This document shows positions 55,709 to 64,000 of a stretch of DNA of 64,000 nucleotides, piece after piece. This stretch comes from Calditrichota bacterium (GTDB taxonomy: Bacteria; Zhuqueibacterota; Zhuqueibacteria; Zhuqueibacterales; Geothermadaptataceae), in contig QQUE01000020.1 of NCBI GenBank assembly GCA_008501765.1, forward strand, positions 1-64,000, given 5' to 3'. The notes below the pieces were generated by a model. The model was not told the origin of the DNA. It saw only the letters and a list, made by a program, of their open reading frames with translations, and searched no databases. Both the position numbers and the translations under genes were made by a program. The first letter of the stretch is position 1; every line of letters begins with the position of its first letter.

Positions 55709-57241
55709 ATGGTCTTGAGCACTATAGAAAATCAATTAAAAGTAGCGCAAGCTGTAATTCGCATTGCCCGGCTCTTTAACAAAGCAAAAGGTCTCGATAC
55801 GGCTATCGAAAAAATGATGAACGAATTTATCGACCTTGCATGTGCTGACGAAGGTTCGATTCAATTATTGCGGCCGGCAAGTTTGACGACGCGTTTTACC
55901 CTGATAAGGAAAGAAACAAACAGCAATCAGCTCCTGGACAAGCAACTCAACGATTTTCTCTCCGGCTGCGTTTTGAAAGAAAAACAAGCCGTTATAACGC
56001 ATGATCTGTCTGCGCTGCTCAACATGAAAAAACTCCCCGAACGCTATCTTGATGTGCATTCAATTCTGGCAGCGCCGTTACAGTCCGACGAGGAAATCAT
56101 TGGTGTTGTCAATCTGATTCGATACAGAAAGAACGGTGGGTTTACTCCCACAGACCTGCAAATAGTGGCGCATTTATCCAGGCAGATCGGCGAATTTATT
56201 GATTATGCGGAAATTAGAGAGAAACTGTTTGAAGAAAACAAACAGCTGAAAATAAACTTGCAGGACCGTTTTTCACTGCACGGTATCATCGGTTCGAGCC
56301 CGGCAATGAAAGATGTTTTCGAGCTTTTGGAGCGTATCATTCCAACGGATGCCCGGGTTGTAATCGAGGGTGAAAGTGGTACCGGGAAAGAGTTGATTGC
56401 CAAGTGTATCCATTACGCCGGCCCTCGAAGTGACGGTCCATTTGTCGCGGTGGATTGTGGTGCTTTGCCGCCCAACCTGCTCGAAAGTGAACTTTTTGGT
56501 TATGTAAAAGGCGCTTTTACCGGTGCGATGCGAGATAGAACAGGTTTGTTGGAAGAAGCAAATCTTGGTACGCTATTTCTAGATGAATTTACAAATATGC
56601 GCCCGGAAACGCAGGCCAAGTTGTTGCGGGTAATCCAGGAAGAAGAGGTGCGGCCGCTTGGTTCGAATCAAGTTAAAAAATTGGACGTGCGAATTATAGT
56701 CGCGGCTTCAAGTAATTTGCGGGAGCAGGTTTCAGCAGGAAAAATCCGCTCTGATCTATTTTACCGCTTGAATGTTGTATCTGTATGCGTTCCGCCGCTT
56801 CGCAATCGTCAACAGGACATCCCGGTTCTCACCCGAAGCTTTTTAAAACGGTTTGCTTCTAAACATGTTAAATCACTCTCGGATATTTCGCCAAAATCGT
56901 TGCAGATTCTGGAAAAATATTCCTGGCCTGGAAATATTCGAGAATTGGAAAACGTGATCGAAAGAGCTGTTGTAATGGCCCATTTTGATGAAACAATTCT
57001 CATGCCCCAACATTTAGCCGATGATCTTGACGCTAACCAGGTTTACCTGCCGATTAAGCTGTTGTCTCCAACCGGCAGTTTACAAATTTTATTGGCTGAT
57101 TATGAGCGTTCATTGCTGGAAACCACGCTACAAAAATGGAACTGGAATCAGTCGGCGGCAGCGCAAGAATTGAAAATATCTGAAGCCGTTATGCGATATA
57201 AAATTAAGCGTCTTGGATTGAAAAAGCCAGTCACTCCCTAG
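55709..57241 (+). CDS. GAF-domain sigma-54-dependent transcriptional activator
   Basis: The 510-residue protein has an N-terminal GAF domain (about 18-172, with IEKMMNEFIDLACADEGSIQLL), a central AAA+ sigma-54 activation domain (about 190-425, GESGTGKELI at 222 and GAFTGA at 268) and a Fis-type helix-turn-helix at the end (NQSAAAQELKISEAVMRYK). No receiver is present, so activity is probably controlled by ligand binding or phosphorylation, perhaps by the neighbouring kinase (inference). Two or three TTCGAAA-type palindromes and a sigma-54-like promoter lie directly downstream in front of the protease gene, its probable target. Confidence 0.92.
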   Translation: MVLSTIENQLKVAQAVIRIARLFNKAKGLDTAIEKMMNEFIDLACADEGSIQLLRPASLTTRFTLIRKETNSNQLLDKQLNDFLSGCVLKEKQAVITHDLSALLNMKKLPERYLDVHSILAAPLQSDEEIIGVVNLIRYRKNGGFTPTDLQIVAHLSRQIGEFIDYAEIREKLFEENKQLKINLQDRFSLHGIIGSSPAMKDVFELLERIIPTDARVVIEGESGTGKELIAKCIHYAGPRSDGPFVAVDCGALPPNLLESELFGYVKGAFTGAMRDRTGLLEEANLGTLFLDEFTNMRPETQAKLLRVIQEEEVRPLGSNQVKKLDVRIIVAASSNLREQVSAGKIRSDLFYRLNVVSVCVPPLRNRQQDIPVLTRSFLKRFASKHVKSLSDISPKSLQILEKYSWPGNIRELENVIERAVVMAHFDETILMPQHLADDLDANQVYLPIKLLSPTGSLQILLADYERSLLETTLQKWNWNQSAAAQELKISEAVMRYKIKRLGLKKPVTP

Positions 57242-57274
57242 AAATTTCCTTTCAACTTCCCCAACCAGTTATCC

Positions 57275-57322
57275 CGAAATATTCGAAATTAATTTCGAGA
57301 TCATTCGAAAATATTTTCGAAT
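57275..57322. promoter_or_regulatory. cluster of TTCGAAA palindromes
   Basis: CGAAATATTCG (57275-57285), TCGAAATTAATTTCGA (57283-57298) and ATTCGAAAATATTTTCGAAT (57303-57322) are inverted repeats sharing the half-site TTCGAAA/TTTCGAA. The last two are perfect. They sit 100-145 bases upstream of the promoter at 57422, a typical enhancer distance for a sigma-54 activator. Confidence 0.78.
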
Positions 57323-57421
57323 TAAGTCATGTTGTTCTCCTCCTATTCTTTCTGATTTTTCTTAATCTCATCTCTATAAAACAAAGAGTTAGAACCATTA
57401 TTTAAAATGGTTTCTGATAGG

Positions 57422-57437
57422 TGGCACAAAGATTGAA
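57422..57437 (+). promoter_or_regulatory. sigma-54-like promoter of the subtilisin gene
   Basis: TGGCACAAAGATTGAA has the -24 TGGCAC and TTGA at -12, with GG and GA separated by 10 bases. The last base of the -12 element deviates (GA for GC). Transcription would begin near 57448, giving an unusually long 5' leader of about 250 bases before the ATG at 57696. Confidence 0.65.
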
Positions 57438-57447
57438 TTAATATTTT

Positions 57448-57695
57448 TCATGTTTGATATCAAATAAATCAATGAATAATTAAGAAATAGCATCTGGCCA
57501 GAATGTAATTTCTAATTAGTATGGCCCATTTTTATGGGGAGCTTAATCTCGAAAAGGTCTGCTGAATTTAATGCCCCGGCTCTTATCCGCAAAGGGCTGC
57601 ATGCTTTAATTCGAGACAGATAAATCCACCAACCCGAATTACGCACCCGTGTCATCACATTTATTTTGATCAGCCTGTTTTACGGAGGCGAAAAC
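57448..57695 (+). other. long 5' leader of the subtilisin gene
   Basis: This stretch of about 250 bases holds TCTCGAA (near 57548) and TTCGAGA (near 57612), a 7-bp inverted pair that could close a domain. Inside is GCCCCGGCTCTTATCCGCAAAGGGCTGC, in which AGCCC/GGGCT-like pairing is possible. It is a candidate regulatory RNA but matches no known riboswitch well. Confidence 0.35.
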
Positions 57696-60600
57696 ATGAA
57701 TAGAAAATTCCGAATCAAGTTCATACTTGTTATATATTTGATCTGTGCTCCTCTTCTATTGGGAGGAGTTCTGTCAGGTCAAGGCCATGTTGTTTACCCG
57801 TCACAGACATCACCAACCACGATAAATCCGGCTGTGCAACCAGGTATGGTTCTCTTGAAGTTGAGGGAGTCTGCTCTCCCGCAAGTGAAATCGTCTAAAG
57901 AATCCTTCCAAATTCAGTCTCCTGCACTCAACTCCCGTTTGCAAAAACTGGGTGCGCATAAGATTGAACAATTTTATGCAGCAGGAAAAATGGCGTCAGA
58001 TAAGCAAAAATCCGGGATTGACCGCATCGTCAAAGTCTACCTTGCTGATTTTGAAAATCCAGTGGATGTGGCCCGCAAATTAACGACGGATCCGAATGTT
58101 GAATATGCTGAACCTGTTTTTATTAATGAAATCTGCGAAGTCCCTACGGATTCTCTGTATTACCGGCAATTTTATTTGCCACAAATAAATGCCCCGGATG
58201 CCTGGGCTGAGCAAAAAGGAAATCCGGCAGTAATAATTGCCATTGTCGATAACGGTGTTGATTATGTGCATCGTGATCTTAAGGACAATGTTTGGGTGAA
58301 CGAAGCGGAGGCAAACGGACTTCCGGGCTTCGATGATGATGGCAACGGATATGTTGATGATATCCATGGCTGGGACTTCGGCAATAACGACGCCTTGCCA
58401 ATGCATATATCACAGAAAGAAGGGCATGGAACGATTGTGGCTGGATTGGCATCGGCCACAACGGAGAACGAAACCGGCGTTGCCGGGGCGAGTTGGAATT
58501 GCACATTTATGCCGGTAAAATGTGCGCGAGATGCCGTGCCAACCAACATTCTTTTTGGTTATGAAGGAATTATTTATGCGGCCGACAACGGCGCGGACAT
58601 TATCAATGTGAGCTGGGGAACTTTTGGTTATTCAAGGGTAGGGCAGGATGTTATTAATTATGCCCACAGCAAGGGAGCACTCGTTATTTGTGCGGCAGGG
58701 AATTATACCTCTGCTGAGCCGTTTTACCCGGCTGCCTACCATAATACCATCGCGGTTGCTGCTGTTGATGACGTAGATCGGCTTACCAGTTATTCCAATT
58801 TCGGCACCTGGGTCGATATCAGCGCACCCGGCGGTGAATTGCAAAATGGTCTTTTTTCCACGTTGCCGGATAATCAATATGGTGAGGGTTCCGGGACATC
58901 TTTTGCGTCACCTTTGGTAGCAGGTATGTGCGGTTTGATAAAATCTCGCTTTCCAAATTCATCACCTGACGATATCAGCAAACATTTGCTTTTTGGTGCG
59001 GATAGTATTGACATGCTAAACCCCGGGCGGGAAAACCTGCTCGGTTATGGCAGGTTAAACGCATTACGGGCATTGGATGAAAATCCGGATTACGGGGCGT
59101 ATCTCCCCGCTCGACTGCATGTTTTCTCATACAGCATTGCCGATTCAGCTTTCGGCAACGGCAATAATGTTTTTGAACGAGGGGAACAATTATCATTAGA
59201 TCTCCAGCTACAAAATTTTTCGTTATCCAATAATGATCGCACACGATTCAGCATCACTAGTAATAATCCGCATATTTTGATTGAAAATTATAGCCTGGGA
59301 CCATTTCCTTTCCCAGCGGATACAACCCTGAATGTTTTATTTACTTTCAAGATTCTTGAAAATGCAGTAGCTGGCATGGACAGTCTTCAGTTTGTCATGG
59401 AGTCTGTGGCAGGATTTTCTGCGACGCAAACATTCTATTTTATGGTTGGGCAGTCTCCAATTCTTTTTATTGACCACGATCTGAGTTCAATTTTAAAGAA
59501 TGTTGATGATATTTCAGGATACTATACAGACATTTTAAACGCCAACAAGATACCGTATTCTTACTGGGATACCGGTTTGATTGACTTTCCAGACTCAGAA
59601 TTTTTAGCCCAATACCCTTTACTCATTTTAGCCGCTTCCCCTGCGGAAACCCAGCGAATAGATAAAAAGCAGCGATCCATTTTACGTAAATACCTTGACT
59701 CAGGAGGAAATTTATTTATCGCAGGCGCCAACGTCGCATCCTATCTTTCTGGCCATCCGTTTCGCGAGCCGCTGGATTTTCTAAATAATTATTTGCATGC
59801 CGAGTATGTCTCAGAACGGGAAACCGATTTTTCGCTGAATGGTGTGCCAGGGGACCCGATAGGTGACGGCATGGCTTTTCAATTGGAGCGTCCTTTTTCA
59901 GAAGCGGTTTTCCACAATCCGGATATTCTCGATCGAACCGGTTCTGCTATCCCGGTTTTTAGTTATAATGACGGGAGCACAGCCGGCCTGCGCTATTCTG
60001 GCGAACACAAACTTGTTTACTTTGGATTTGGCCTCGAATCGGTCGATTTCAGAGAAAATACCATTGGTAGAGAATTATCCCCCGTTCGCGCGGAGTTACT
60101 TCTGCGAACAATAAATTGGCTCAACATAATCGAGCATCAGCCAAGATCAGTTTCGGACGGCGAGAATTCCTCGGAATTATTTACCGTCCGCCTATCCAAT
60201 TATATTTCCACTTTTAACTCCTTAAAGCTTTTCTGGCGTAAAAACGGGGCAGGCAGATTTACTGAAATTGATATGAAAAAGACGCAGAACGGTGATTTTG
60301 TGGCGCAATTAGCCGATGTGGATTCTTACTGGCAAATTGATTATTATTTTCAACTTAACCACGATTATTACACCTGGAAAAATCCCATTGGTGCGCCGGA
60401 CGCCTACTATACTATGCAGCGTTTTACAACGCAATCTCCGGAGCAGGTTGCAGATAAATTTCAGTTCAATCTGTTACAAAATTATCCGAATCCATTTAAT
60501 CCACGCACAAATATAAATTATCAAATACCAAAAAGGGCGCATGTCGAGCTATCCGTTTACAATCTGACGGGACAATTGGTGCAAACGTTGATATCGAACG

Positions 60601-60722
60601 AACACGAACCTGGCAACTATACAATCGAATGGGATGGAAAAGATTTGGCAAGCGGCGCGTATTTCTACCGGCTCGCTTCCGGGGCGAATGTCGAGGTGAA
60701 GAAACTTTTATTGCTGAAATAG
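57696..60722 (+). CDS. secreted subtilisin-like serine protease with type IX sorting domain
   Basis: The 1008-residue protein has a signal peptide (about 5-32), an inhibitor-like propeptide (about 45-130, ending DPNVEYAEPVF), and the S8 catalytic triad D185 (IAIVDNGVDY), H244 (GHGTIVAG) and S402 (GSGTSFASPLVAG). A C-terminal half with beta-rich segments and an FxNxLQNYPNPFNPRTNINY sorting domain follows. It should be exported by type IX and act outside the cell on proteins. ATG at 57696 was chosen because GGAGG lies 7-12 bases upstream; an upstream in-frame ATG at 57666 lacks a site. The promoter region points to control by the neighbouring sigma-54 activator. Confidence 0.93.
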   Translation: MNRKFRIKFILVIYLICAPLLLGGVLSGQGHVVYPSQTSPTTINPAVQPGMVLLKLRESALPQVKSSKESFQIQSPALNSRLQKLGAHKIEQFYAAGKMASDKQKSGIDRIVKVYLADFENPVDVARKLTTDPNVEYAEPVFINEICEVPTDSLYYRQFYLPQINAPDAWAEQKGNPAVIIAIVDNGVDYVHRDLKDNVWVNEAEANGLPGFDDDGNGYVDDIHGWDFGNNDALPMHISQKEGHGTIVAGLASATTENETGVAGASWNCTFMPVKCARDAVPTNILFGYEGIIYAADNGADIINVSWGTFGYSRVGQDVINYAHSKGALVICAAGNYTSAEPFYPAAYHNTIAVAAVDDVDRLTSYSNFGTWVDISAPGGELQNGLFSTLPDNQYGEGSGTSFASPLVAGMCGLIKSRFPNSSPDDISKHLLFGADSIDMLNPGRENLLGYGRLNALRALDENPDYGAYLPARLHVFSYSIADSAFGNGNNVFERGEQLSLDLQLQNFSLSNNDRTRFSITSNNPHILIENYSLGPFPFPADTTLNVLFTFKILENAVAGMDSLQFVMESVAGFSATQTFYFMVGQSPILFIDHDLSSILKNVDDISGYYTDILNANKIPYSYWDTGLIDFPDSEFLAQYPLLILAASPAETQRIDKKQRSILRKYLDSGGNLFIAGANVASYLSGHPFREPLDFLNNYLHAEYVSERETDFSLNGVPGDPIGDGMAFQLERPFSEAVFHNPDILDRTGSAIPVFSYNDGSTAGLRYSGEHKLVYFGFGLESVDFRENTIGRELSPVRAELLLRTINWLNIIEHQPRSVSDGENSSELFTVRLSNYISTFNSLKLFWRKNGAGRFTEIDMKKTQNGDFVAQLADVDSYWQIDYYFQLNHDYYTWKNPIGAPDAYYTMQRFTTQSPEQVADKFQFNLLQNYPNPFNPRTNINYQIPKRAHVELSVYNLTGQLVQTLISNEHEPGNYTIEWDGKDLASGAYFYRLASGANVEVKKLLLLK

Positions 60723-61120
60723 TATCAAACGACCCCATTTCACTAATTTCAAATTTTTCTGGCGACGATATTTGCGGGTTGGCTCCGGAGCATGCGCGTC
60801 AAGTTAAGAAAACTGAGATTGTGGATAACTCGCAGTTCGCTGTAAACATCCCTCTAGTTAGTGCTCTGGACGAGCACAAACCTGTCTCCCTTCAAAGGGA
60901 GATTTTTAAGTCCCCCTTTGAAGGGGGATTGAGGGGGATGTCCGTGATTAGACTCAAAAACGCAGTTATCTACATTTTGTATTCCTTAACTTGACGCCTA
61001 TGGCCTCCGGAGGGGATTTTACGAAAAAAATGTGGAGCAGGATTTCAGCTATTCAACGATTTAAAAAGCCCCAGATTCTGGAAAATGTCGCTGTTAAAAC
61101 TTTTTCAGGGGATGTAATAT
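60723..61120. other. 398-bp intergenic region with repeat
   Basis: The region separates the convergent protease and PorV-like genes. It holds the CCCCTTTGAAGGGG repeat at 60884-60940 and the terminator that follows it. Two ORFs (60629-60994, 60991-61173) have no recognisable protein and are not supported. Confidence 0.5.
60884..60940. repeat. CCCCTTTGAAGGGG-type dispersed repeat
   Basis: TCTCCCTTCAAAGGGAGA is followed by TCCCCCTTTGAAGGGGGA and TTGAGGGGGATGT, two palindromic units in tandem. Sequences of this kind are scattered through many genomes, including FCB bacteria. Only this copy is in the window. Confidence 0.65.
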
Positions 61121-61124
61121 GGCA

Positions 61125-61152
61125 GAAAAAGCCGGGTAAAACCGGCTTTTTC
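61125..61152. terminator. rho-independent terminator
   Basis: GAAAAAGCCGG (61125-61135) pairs with CCGGCTTTTTC (61142-61152) around a GTAAAA loop. T-runs on both strands let it act for the minus-strand PorV-like gene and for any plus-strand readthrough. Confidence 0.9.
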
Positions 61153-61153
61153 A

Positions 61154-62212
61154 TTATTTCAGGTCAAGACTGATGCCCAGTGAAATGATGTTCATATCCA
61201 GTAAACCCACATCGACACCGCGACCATAGGCCGCTGAAATGTAAACTGGAATGATGATTTTCACCGGCTCCGGTGTTTCGAAGCCGAAACCGTAGGTCAC
61301 CCCTTTGTAGTCGTTTGCATGCTCATCTTTATACAAATCGTACAAATAACCAATTTGCCCGAAGAGATGATTGAAGAATCGGAGTTCTGCACCAATGCCA
61401 AGCGATTTCCACATTTTTTCCAAATAAGATTCATCGTTAAAGTTTTGCTGAAACTCCAATGAGATCAAATATTGCATCGACTGATCACTCTTATCTTCAA
61501 AACCGGAATTGTGCAATGCAAATCCGGCTTTGACTAATTTAGCCACCTCTTCATCCCTGGAATCTCCTTCTTTAGCTTTGTACTCAATATTCCCTCCAAT
61601 GTTATTGATAGCCAAACCAAATGAAAAAGTTTTACCGGCAGTCACAAAATCCGAACGTGCTCCAAAATCAAATAAAAACGTTTTACCTTCGTAGAAAAAA
61701 TAGTCGTGGTGTAAATATTTGGCAGTTGTGCCTAACGATAATTGAGAATGATTAAAAATGCCAAAGTTAAATGCTGCGCTCATTTGGTATTGTTTGAGCT
61801 TTGGCTCATATTTTCCAATAGAAATTGGGCTAGTTTCATCTGTATAACTATGTTCACCAAAACCAATGTTAAAATAATAAAAGCCAAATGCTGCATGTGC
61901 GAGTGGCACAGATGCAGAAAAAACATGTTGCCGGTAATATTGCTTATCAACTGTATCCCCAAAAGGAAGAGCAAAAGGCGGGGCATAAGTATAAGAAAAT
62001 GTTGGTCGTTCCACAAATGCCAAACCCGCAGGATTTGAAACCGGCGCCCAGTGGCCGTCGAGAAATGCTGTTCCGGTGTAGCCCATTGCAGCCATCGATG
62101 GGGCGCTGGGGCGTACGTGCTGCATGATGATGTAATCAGGAACCTGGGCGAGAAGGTGTGTGGAAGTTAAAAGCAGAGTTGCAACAAAAAGACCGGGGTT
62201 GAGTGATTTCAT
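61154..62212 (-). CDS. PorV/PorQ-like outer-membrane beta-barrel
   Basis: The 352-residue protein has a signal peptide (about 5-24, LLAQ) and a PorV/PorQ-type start (RPSAPSMAAMGYTGTAFLDGHWAPVSNPAGLAF), with alternating barrel strands to the end. It is shorter and free of the extra domains of the gene at 10963, so it could be an ordinary PorV/PorQ component or a porin. ATG at 62212 was chosen, with AAAGGA 8 bases upstream; the ATG at 62233 would add seven polar residues in front of the signal peptide. Confidence 0.8.
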   Translation of the reverse strand: MKSLNPGLFVATLLLTSTHLLAQVPDYIIMQHVRPSAPSMAAMGYTGTAFLDGHWAPVSNPAGLAFVERPTFSYTYAPPFALPFGDTVDKQYYRQHVFSASVPLAHAAFGFYYFNIGFGEHSYTDETSPISIGKYEPKLKQYQMSAAFNFGIFNHSQLSLGTTAKYLHHDYFFYEGKTFLFDFGARSDFVTAGKTFSFGLAINNIGGNIEYKAKEGDSRDEEVAKLVKAGFALHNSGFEDKSDQSMQYLISLEFQQNFNDESYLEKMWKSLGIGAELRFFNHLFGQIGYLYDLYKDEHANDYKGVTYGFGFETPEPVKIIIPVYISAAYGRGVDVGLLDMNIISLGISLDLK

Positions 62213-62250
62213 CGGTTTGTCCTTTCTTTTCAAATTTGATGAACCAACAC

Positions 62251-62589
62251 TTAATACAAAACACTAACGAATAAAAAGAGTACAGTCAGTAACGAAATGC
62301 TCCCAATAAAAAATGCGTCTTCATTCATGCTATATTCAGTTAAGACAGAGAAATTGTAAATTTTTCCCCTGGGAATCACTATTTTTTCGCCGGTTTTAAA
62401 TTTCCCAACAATACCATCGTTTTTTATTTCACAATTGTGAAGCCGGACTTTCTGCCCGTTTGTTTTGATAATTTCCACAAGGTCATATTTTACATTTTGT
62501 TTATTGGAAAGATTGATTCGGGTTCTTTTCAGGCAGGCAGTAGCGGGAAAAATTAGAGCAAGTAGAAGAATTAAAGTGACAATTCGCAT
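62251..62589 (-). CDS. small lipoprotein
   Basis: The 112-residue protein has a lipoprotein signal with lipobox FPATAC (cysteine at residue 19), a beta-rich middle (VKYDLVEIIKTNGQKVRLHNCEI) and a C-terminal hydrophobic helix (about 94-112). The mix of lipid anchor and helix is unusual. It is 38 bases upstream of the PorV-like gene and in the same direction, so the two are probably co-transcribed. Family not recognised. Confidence 0.7.
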   Translation of the reverse strand: MRIVTLILLLALIFPATACLKRTRINLSNKQNVKYDLVEIIKTNGQKVRLHNCEIKNDGIVGKFKTGEKIVIPRGKIYNFSVLTEYSMNEDAFFIGSISLLTVLFLFVSVLY

Positions 62590-62929
62590 TTCGTTACCCC
62601 AAGTATAGAATTGTCGCCGGTCGGATCACCGGCGGTGAAATTGAACTCCCGACGATATTATTTGTTCACTTCCATCGAATAATGGGCAAAACGGTGATCC
62701 ACATCTTTGATATGAAACAAATACCATAAATCCTGTCCAATTTTGCTGAAAATGGGATGCATTGCCTCGAAGGCACGCCCAAGTTCGAAAAATATATTGT
62801 AGTAAAACAATAAAACTCGCACATTAATAAAAAAAATCAGATATAATTAGAACCAGTGAAACATAGTAATGTTGATTCTCACAATCAAGTCAATAGAATA
62901 TGGTGAATACGCAAGTTCAGAAAGGTTTG
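62590..62929. other. 340-bp divergent intergenic region
   Basis: The region lies between the minus-strand lipoprotein gene and the plus-strand cotransporter gene and should hold both promoters. No repeat or further ORF was seen. Confidence 0.5.
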
Positions 62930-64000
62930 ATGACTATGGCAAGTATTCTCAACCGCTTTAAGCTGAAATGGAAAAAGTCTGCAAAATCGAAAGGCACAAA
63001 ATCGAGGAAGTTTGGAACATTCAGTGGGGTTTTTATACCGGATGTCCTGACAATACTTGGTGTTATCATGTTTTTGCGGCTTGGATGGGTCGTTGGGAAT
63101 GCAGGATTTCTCGGTGCTGTTGTCATAATTTTGCTTGCTAAATCCATTACAATCTGCACTGGACTTTCCCTTGCGTCGATTACTACCAATATCCGGATCG
63201 GCGCAGGTGGAGCATATTCAATAATCTCAAAATCGCTTGGACTCGAAGCCGGGGGCAGCATTGGAATACCGTTTTATATTTCCCAGACATTGTCTGCGGC
63301 ATTGTATATAATCGGTTTTACCGAAGGTTGGTTAAGGATATTTCCCGATCACGTTCCGTTGGTCGTTGCTACCACATCCTGGTTGAGTCTTTTGGTCATC
63401 TCCTACATAAGTGCACATTTTGCGATAAAAGTGCAATACTTAATAATGGCAATACTGGCCGGTTCACTTCTTTCATTTTTTCTTGCCCCGGTTGATATCC
63501 CACAATCTTCGGAATTAGTTGGAAATTTTGAAGACGCCAGTTTTTGGGTTGTATTTGCGATCTTTTTTCCGGCTGTAACTGGAATTATGGCTGGTGCAAA
63601 CATGTCTGGTGATTTAAAAGATCCACGGCGTGCGCTTCCAATCGGTACGCTTTCCTCAATTTTCGTCACCATGGTCATCTATATTGTTCTCGCCTGGGTG
63701 CTCAGTCGTATTGCAAGTCCCGAGGAGTTGCGAACAAATCAGATGATCATGGTAGATAAAGCGCTTTGGGCGCCGGTAATTATTGCTGGAATCTTAGGTG
63801 CCACGTTATCCTCAGCACTCGGTAGCATGCTCGGTGCTCCGCGTATTTTGCAAGCACTTGCCGCACAACGTACTGTCCCTTTCCATCAATTTTTTGCTGC
63901 AAAATCCCGAAAAAATGAACCACGCAACGCAATTATTTTCACCGGTATTTTTATAGAGGTCGCTTTAATTTTAGGAAATATTGATCTGTTGGCATCTTTA
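62930..64000 (+). CDS. SLC12-type cation-chloride cotransporter, 5' part
   Basis: The 357 codons visible have no stop and run to the window end; the full length cannot be given. The N-terminal part has a positively charged tail and FGTFSGVFIPDVLTILGVIMFLRLGW, the first-helix signature of the Na-K-Cl cotransporter family in the APC superfamily, followed by about nine further helices and GANMSGDLKDPRRALPIGT. It would move cations and chloride, or amino acids in related members. Starts at 62930, 62936 or 62900 are possible; 62930 was used, with AAAGG at 62921 close by, but ATG at 62936 has the better spacing. Confidence 0.88.
   Translation, partial: MTMASILNRFKLKWKKSAKSKGTKSRKFGTFSGVFIPDVLTILGVIMFLRLGWVVGNAGFLGAVVIILLAKSITICTGLSLASITTNIRIGAGGAYSIISKSLGLEAGGSIGIPFYISQTLSAALYIIGFTEGWLRIFPDHVPLVVATTSWLSLLVISYISAHFAIKVQYLIMAILAGSLLSFFLAPVDIPQSSELVGNFEDASFWVVFAIFFPAVTGIMAGANMSGDLKDPRRALPIGTLSSIFVTMVIYIVLAWVLSRIASPEELRTNQMIMVDKALWAPVIIAGILGATLSSALGSMLGAPRILQALAAQRTVPFHQFFAAKSRKNEPRNAIIFTGIFIEVALILGNIDLLASL

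Noticed and set aside
57560-57620. Cyclic-di-GMP riboswitch in the protease leader
   Set aside because: CCGCAAAGGGCT recalls the GEMM motif, but the GGCAAACC part and the second helix are missing.
60629-61173. ORFs after the protease gene
   Set aside because: They cover the repeat at 60884 and the terminator at 61125, and no protein family is recognisable.

Overview
The window looks like the chromosome of an uncultured, free-living Gram-negative bacterium of the FCB group, most likely near Calditrichota/KSB1 (inference). Two secreted proteins end in the C-terminal sorting region around NYPNPFNP, a third ends in a related domain, and there are PorV/PorQ-like barrel proteins, DUF11-rich surface proteins, a sodium-pumping NQR and PD40 kinases. 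The native part has mixed, moderate GC. The first 2.4 kb are clearly more AT-rich.

Layout. (1) 1-3410: an integron in reverse orientation. The integron integrase gene is on the minus strand and the cassettes lie beyond its 3' end. They are an attI-like junction, cassette 1 (HARE-HTH plus HEPN-like protein), a 133-bp attC site, and cassette 2 (SAM methyltransferase plus small membrane protein) that runs off the left edge. (2) 3545-9696: small DUF1801, PhnB-like and SRPBCC genes, a 1.4-kb satellite (18 units of 49 bp inside a 600-bp higher-order repeat), a Rieske/glutamate-synthase-like flavoenzyme and a TMEM175-like channel. Two inverted copies of a 163-bp MITE, each with a TAAATA duplication, bound this region. 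(3) 9836-17663: a hexapeptide transferase, a SemiSWEET, and a two-gene operon for a giant vWA/DUF11 surface protein and a PorV-CARDB-OmpA fusion. (4) 18459-24711, minus strand: a sulfur-respiration operon (Cys-rich MerR, molybdopterin reductase, FeS subunit, NrfD subunit, split YeeE/YedE transporter, rhodanese-fold protein lacking its catalytic Cys). (5) 25152-28754: a metallo-beta-lactamase-fold hydrolase, a pentaheme lipoprotein and an inositol-phosphatase-family enzyme. (6) 29290-37293: nqrABCDEF, a CBS protein, apbE and an nqrM-like gene, which together form the complete pump and its maturation factors. (7) 37364-52283: a metal-resistance island with CzcCBA-type efflux, a PII gene broken by one in-frame stop, a Zn/Cd-type P-ATPase, a ZraSR-like two-component system, and a sigma-54 promoter with two matching palindromic enhancers that drives four genes, two of them for Met/His-rich secreted proteins. 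(8) 53046-60722: a Ser/Thr kinase with a PD40 propeller, a GAF/AAA sigma-54 activator, and a secreted subtilisin behind its own sigma-54-like promoter and TTCGAAA palindromes. (9) 61154-64000: a PorV-like protein, a small lipoprotein, and the start of an SLC12-type cotransporter that is cut by the window end.

How the genes work together. NQR would supply the sodium gradient, and the sulfur operon and pentaheme protein point to anaerobic or flexible respiration. The metal island is a self-contained sense-and-export circuit. The kinase, sigma-54 activator and protease may form a second circuit that turns an intracellular signal into secretion. No tRNA, rRNA or CRISPR array was seen.
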